Positions 59,962-64,000 of a stretch of DNA of 64,000 nt are shown piece after piece (positions within the stretch are counted from its first letter, which is position 1; every line of letters begins with the position of its first letter). The notes under the pieces were generated by a model. It had not been told where the DNA came from, did not search any database, and saw only the letters and a program-made list of their open reading frames with translations. Source of the DNA: DASQUK01 sp963717085 (GTDB lineage Bacteria > Actinomycetota > Acidimicrobiia > Acidimicrobiales > VFJN01). A program made the position numbers and the translations under genes. The stretch is from the NCBI GenBank assembly GCA_963717085.1, contig CAVQVM010000020.1, positions 1 to 64,000 on the forward strand, read 5' to 3'.

Positions 59962-61564
59962 CCGTCAAGACTCCCACGGCGGCGTCCGGGATGAGTTCCG
60001 CTGCGCGCTCGGCGACTGCGATCGTCGGTGCGTTGGTGTTGCCGCGCGGGATCGTCGGCATGATCGAGGCGTCGACGACTCGCAGTCCCTCCACGCCGCG
60101 CACCCGCAACTGCGGATCGACCACCGCCAACTCGTCGACGCCCATCATGCACGTCCCGACCGGGTGGTAGGCGGTCTGCGCGCGAGCTCGAACATGCGCG
60201 GCGACGTCCTCGTCGGAGGTCGAGGTGGGGCAGAGGTAGGGCCTTGCGACCCAGTCGGAGAGTGGCTCGGTCTGGGCGATCTCCATGCAGAGCCGGAGCC
60301 CTTCGATCTGGGCGTTCAGGTCGTCGGGCTCGGCGTAGTAGTTGTGGACGATCAGCGGCTTGGCGGTCGGGTCCGGCGACACGAGCACGACCTGGCCGCG
60401 GCTGAGCGGCTTGGCGACGTTCGCGGCAACCGTAAAACCGTGCGCGTGGCCGGGAACGAGCCCCTCCTCGAGGAGGAGGGCCGGGATGCAGTGGAGCTGG
60501 ACATCCGGGGCGTCGAGGCCGCCGCGGGTTCGCCAGAAGCCCCCCGCCTCGGCGATGCTCGAGGTCAGCGGGCCCCGGCCGCCCGTCGCGAGGCTCGCCA
60601 AGTTGTCCGGGTTCATCGCCCCGAACAGGCTGTCCTCGCGCGACGCCATGTAGACGGCGCCGCACGCCGGGTGGTCGCTGAGATTGAGCCCGACCCCGGG
60701 CGACTCCGCTACCGGATCGATCCCGAGCTGTGCGAGCTCGTCCGGGCGGCCGATCCCGGACAGCATGAGAAGCTGTGGGGAGTTGTAGGCGCCGCAGCTC
60801 ACGATTACTTCGGTCGAGGCGCGAAAGTCGAGCACCTCGCCGAGCCGTGCACCCTGCACACCGATGGCGCGCGTGCCGTCGAACAGGACCTTCAGCACCT
60901 GCACGTCAGTCTCGACACACAGGTTGGGCCGCACCAGCGCCGGGCGAAGATAGGCGGCCGCGGCGCTGCAGCGCAGCCCGTTGTGCTGGGTCACCTGGTA
61001 CCAGCCGACACCGTCCTGCTCGGGCCCGTTGAAGTCATCGTTGGCCTCGAGCCCGTGAGCGACCGCGGCATCGATGAAGGCCTTCGCGATCGGGTTGCGC
61101 GAGCGCCCGTCCGACACGCGCAACGGACCCCCGGCGCCGTGCAGCTCGTCGGCGCCCCGCTCGTTGTCCTCGGCGCGCTTGAAGCACGGCAGCATCTCGT
61201 CCCAGCCCCAACCCACACAGCCGAGGTCGCGCCACTCGTCGTAGTCCAGCCGGTGACCGCGGATGTAGACCATCCCGTTGGTCGACGACGACCCGCCGAG
61301 AACACGGCCACGCGGCAGGACGATGCGCCGGTTGTTGCATCCCGGCTCGTAGCCGCTCGAGTGATCCCAATCCTTGTCCGTGCGCATCAACGCCGGGAAC
61401 GCGGCCGGTATCTGGATCAGGTCGCTGTCGTCCCGCCCGCCAGCCTCGATCAGGAGGACCTCGACATCCGGGTCTTCGCTGAGCCGGTTGGCGAGCACGC
61501 AGCCGCCTGAGCCGGCGCCCACGATCACGTAGTCGTACCCTGGGCGACGATCGTCGTCATTCAT
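59951..61564 (-). CDS. GMC-family FAD alcohol/choline dehydrogenase
   Basis: 537 residues from the ATG opening MNDDDRRPGYDYVIVGAGSG. FAD motif VIVGAGSGGCVLANRL, GMC signatures RGRVLGGSSSTNGMVYIRGH and VIVSCGAYNSPQLLMLSGIG, active-site His in TAYHPVGTCMMGVDE and the closing GNTNAPTIAVAERAAELI. It oxidises an alcohol to an aldehyde; choline is one possibility among many. It is followed at once by an aldehyde dehydrogenase gene (frameshifted) and preceded by a LuxR-type regulator 62 bases away. Confidence 0.92.
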   Translation of the reverse strand: MNDDDRRPGYDYVIVGAGSGGCVLANRLSEDPDVEVLLIEAGGRDDSDLIQIPAAFPALMRTDKDWDHSSGYEPGCNNRRIVLPRGRVLGGSSSTNGMVYIRGHRLDYDEWRDLGCVGWGWDEMLPCFKRAEDNERGADELHGAGGPLRVSDGRSRNPIAKAFIDAAVAHGLEANDDFNGPEQDGVGWYQVTQHNGLRCSAAAAYLRPALVRPNLCVETDVQVLKVLFDGTRAIGVQGARLGEVLDFRASTEVIVSCGAYNSPQLLMLSGIGRPDELAQLGIDPVAESPGVGLNLSDHPACGAVYMASREDSLFGAMNPDNLASLATGGRGPLTSSIAEAGGFWRTRGGLDAPDVQLHCIPALLLEEGLVPGHAHGFTVAANVAKPLSRGQVVLVSPDPTAKPLIVHNYYAEPDDLNAQIEGLRLCMEIAQTEPLSDWVARPYLCPTSTSDEDVAAHVRARAQTAYHPVGTCMMGVDELAVVDPQLRVRGVEGLRVVDASIMPTIPRGNTNAPTIAVAERAAELIPDAAVGVLTDER

Positions 61565-61626
61565 GCAGGGATCGTCGGTCCTGCGCCCACCGCTTCGCAT
61601 CGGTGAGCCACACGGAACTTATGGCG

Positions 61627-64000
61627 CTACCCGGCGCGCAGGATGTCCCATTCTCCGGGGACGCCCTCGAGTGTGTGGCGGCCGTCGGGGACCAGCGGCA
61701 TCGGTGTGCCGAGGCCGAGGTCGCGCACGGTGGCGGACAGCAAGACCTCGCCGGCGTCTGCCAGCGCGGCGATCCGAACCGCGATCTCGACCTCGCCGGC
61801 GTGGAGCCCGGCACGCACCGGCAGACCGAGCTTCTGCATGGCATCGCGCAGCGCGATCGCGCAGGCGACCGCGTTCGCGGGGCGGTCGAAGACGCTGAGG
61901 AACCCGTCGCCGAGCGTCTTGACCTCGCGGCCGCCGTGCGCAGCGAGCAGCTCGCGCATGGTCGCGTCGTGGACGATGTCGGTGAACAGCACCGTCACGA
62001 TCGCGGTCGGTGCGTCTGGAGCTGGGGTGGGCGGTGCGGGCGCGTCGCGGGCGAGCGCGGCGGCGATGCCCTCGCGGCCTTTGAGGTCGAGCTTGCGCAG
62101 GATCGAGGCGACGTGCGTTTCGACGGTCCTGCGGGTAACGAAGAGCTGCTGGGCGATCTGGGGGTTGCTCATCCCCTCGGCGGCAAGCCTGGCCACGCGC
62201 AGCTCGCTCGGCGTCAGTGCGTCGATGCCGGAGCGCACGAGGCGGCGCGGGCGCGCGCCGGTGGCGACGAGCTCCTCGCGCGCGGCGTCGACGAGCGGCT
62301 GCGCGCCACGGGTGTGCGCCAGCTCCATCGCGTGCGCCAGCGGCTCCCGCGCGTCGGCGCGGTGCCTGGCGCGGCGCAGGGCCGCGCCGAGCCCGAGCAG
62401 CGCGCGCGCGTGCTCGACGGGCATCGGGGACGCTTCAAGGCCATCGCACGCGGCGCGCAGCAGATCGATTCCCTCGTCTCCGCCGACCACGACCCCCGCG
62501 GATCGCAACACGAGCCCGCGGTAGACCGGCGGGAGCTTCGGCAGGTTCGCCAGCGACTCGCGTGCGGCGGCGGTCGCCTCCTCGGTCCGCCCCGCGGCGA
62601 GGAGGAACTCGGGACGCTGCAAGTAAGCCAAGTAGGGAATCGAGCGGAACGATCCCGCGACCGCTGATCCAGCGGTCGGCCGCCTCCATGTCGGCCAGCG
62701 CCTCCGCGACGCGGTGCTGTCCCAGGCGCAGCTGGGCTCGCTGGGCGATGAAGATCACGTCCTGGATCGGCCCGAGGTGGACGGCCCCACCGAGTCCGTG
62801 CTCCTCGAGCAGCCGATCGGCCTCGTCGAGCCGGCCGAGCTCGGTCAGGGCCCACAGGTCGGACGCCATCGCCAAGCGCCGCACGAGCGGCGTGCCCAGG
62901 AGCGCCGAGAGTTGCACCGCCTCGCGCGCGTCGACCGCCGCCTCGCGCAGACGGCCTACCAGGATGCGCATTCGCGCTCGCAACACGAGCGCGTTGATCA
63001 GCAGGGCCATTGCGCCCTGCTCGCGAGCACGACGGACCCAGCTGTCGCAAGCCTTCTGAACCGCCTCGATCTCGCCCCCGGCCTGCAGCCCGGTGATCGC
63101 GAGCCCTGCCTGGAGGTGATGCGCGTCCGTGCCGCGGACCTCGACTGCCGCGTCCAGGTGGCGCGCCCCGGGGAGCAGCCCGCTGACGTCCTCGAAGCCG
63201 ACGTCGGCCGCGAAGTAGGGCGTGAGCAGCCCGAACGCCGCGAACAGGGGATAGCTCGGCCACGACGGGTCAGCGGTCGCGATGAGCTCCTTCAGAGATG
63301 AGCCGACGACCGCCGCAGGCACCAGCGGCGCGGAGCACTCGAGCATGGTTCGCGCCAGCGCGATCTCCGCTCGCGACTGAGCCGCCTCCTCGGGCAGCGC
63401 CTCCATCGCATCGGTGAGGGCGCGGGTCGCCTCCTCTAGGTCTCCACCTAGGAACCAGCTCACGGCGAGCTCCGCCGCGGCCTGAGCTCGCACGACCGGA
63501 TCGTCGGAGAGCTCGACCGCTGTGCCGAGTGCCCGCCGTGTCGTCGCGTGGTCTGCCGCGAGATGCGCGGCACGGCCGCGCGCGAGATGGGCCCGGGTCA
63601 CCAGCGAGGGTGGCGGCGGCTCGGCCAGGCAGCGATCCAGCAGCGCCGTCGCGGCGTCGATCGCGCCCGCGCAGACCGCGCGCTCGCCGGCGTGCAGCAG
63701 CTGCTCGGCGACCCACGGATCGCCTGCCGGCGCCGTGGAAAGCAGGTGCACCGCAGCGCGGTCAGGGTTGCGCGAGGCGAGGACCTCCGCGGCGCCACGG
63801 TGCTCGAGCGCGCGCCGCGACGACGGCAGCTCCTCGTACACGGCCGCACGCAGGATCGGGTGCCTGAAGCGCAGCGGCTCGCCAGCGGCCAGGATCTGGC
63901 TGCGCACGAGCGCCTCGGCCGCCGCCGCCGCGCGCCCGGCGTCGATCCCAGCGACCGCGGCGGCGAGGTGCACGTCGGCGTCGGTGTCCAGCACCGCGAC
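61627..64000 (-). pseudogene. LuxR-type regulator with TPR region and degenerate C-terminal cyclase domain (partial, frameshifted)
   Basis: The gene runs in from beyond the window. A long TPR-like region (AVYEELPSSRRALEHRGAAE onward) ends in a frameshift near 62650 (LADMEAADRWISGRG to IPYLAYLQRPEFLLAAGRTE). Then come a LuxR HTH (LTPSELRVARLAAEGMSNPQ, IAQQLFVTRRTVETHV) and a cyclase-like domain. The latter keeps LFTDIV and VKTLGDGFLSVF but lacks about 15 residues after LFTDIV and the segment with the N-R catalytic pair, so it is probably inactive. It likely controlled the GMC/ALDH genes that follow. Confidence 0.8.

Noticed and set aside
1..64000. CRISPR array or prophage structural genes
   Set aside because: No regularly spaced identical repeats and no capsid, tail or terminase-like frames were seen.

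Overview
The window reads as chromosome of a high-GC actinobacterium. The best fit is an acidimicrobial lineage, but this is inferred from gene content and codon style, since there is no rRNA here. Supporting signs are F420-type enzymes (a PPOX pseudogene and a Ddn-family protein), an MMPL exporter, many acyl-CoA/thiolase/SDR genes, frequent GTG starts and start/stop overlaps, and a K+-independent proton pyrophosphatase.

Layout. (1) 1-3.5 kb is a worn, gene-poor stretch with frameshifted remnants. (2) 3.6-7.9 kb holds a secreted protein and a 1011-residue cyclase/LuxR/ATPase regulator. (3) 7.9-24.5 kb is ordinary chromosome: CMD protein, hydrolases, a queuosine-precursor transporter behind a preQ1-I-like riboswitch, TetR/MMPL, a hydrolase/pseudo-hydrolase pair, prenyl synthase, exonuclease VII, MBL hydrolase, thiolase, a MarR-GNAT fusion, SMP-30, SDR. 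(4) 24.5-27.5 kb holds an RNA methyltransferase, a MauE-like protein and an AidB-like dehydrogenase. (5) 27.7-33.1 kb is a steroid C/D-ring degradation block (fadA6, ipdC, ipdB, ipdA, echA20). (6) 33.2-36.0 kb is a three-gene exported set: cupredoxin, beta-helix lipoprotein, DUF1996 protein. (7) 36.2-42.9 kb holds an aldo/keto reductase with MerR, PhoX, H+-PPase and a DtxR-type regulator. (8) 43.0-45.5 kb is a second steroid-ring block (maoC-like, ipdF, fadE30). (9) 45.5-53.4 kb holds a membrane spermidine-synthase-like protein, ABC exporter, ZIP transporter, endonuclease IV, CsoR and a methyltransferase. (10) At 53.8 kb lies a 3' fragment of tRNA-Ser(CGA). Everything to its right (two damaged IS110 transposases, a lone Nfu N-domain, a beta-propeller remnant, a GMC/aldehyde dehydrogenase pair, a broken LuxR/cyclase regulator) looks like an integrated island.

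How the genes work together. The two steroid blocks carry homologues of the mycobacterial KstR2-regulon enzymes that dismantle the last two steroid rings. A perfect palindrome, CTGACG-N3-CGTCAG, sits at the 5' end of each of the three transcription units (echA20-ipdA-ipdB, ipdC-fadA6, fadE30-ipdF-maoC). I found it nowhere else in the window by eye, so it is a strong candidate operator for one regulon. It differs from the mycobacterial KstR2 site. The MaoC-like protein in this regulon appears to have lost its catalytic loop.

Several genes at both ends of the window carry single-base frameshifts. From sequence alone I cannot separate true decay from assembly error.
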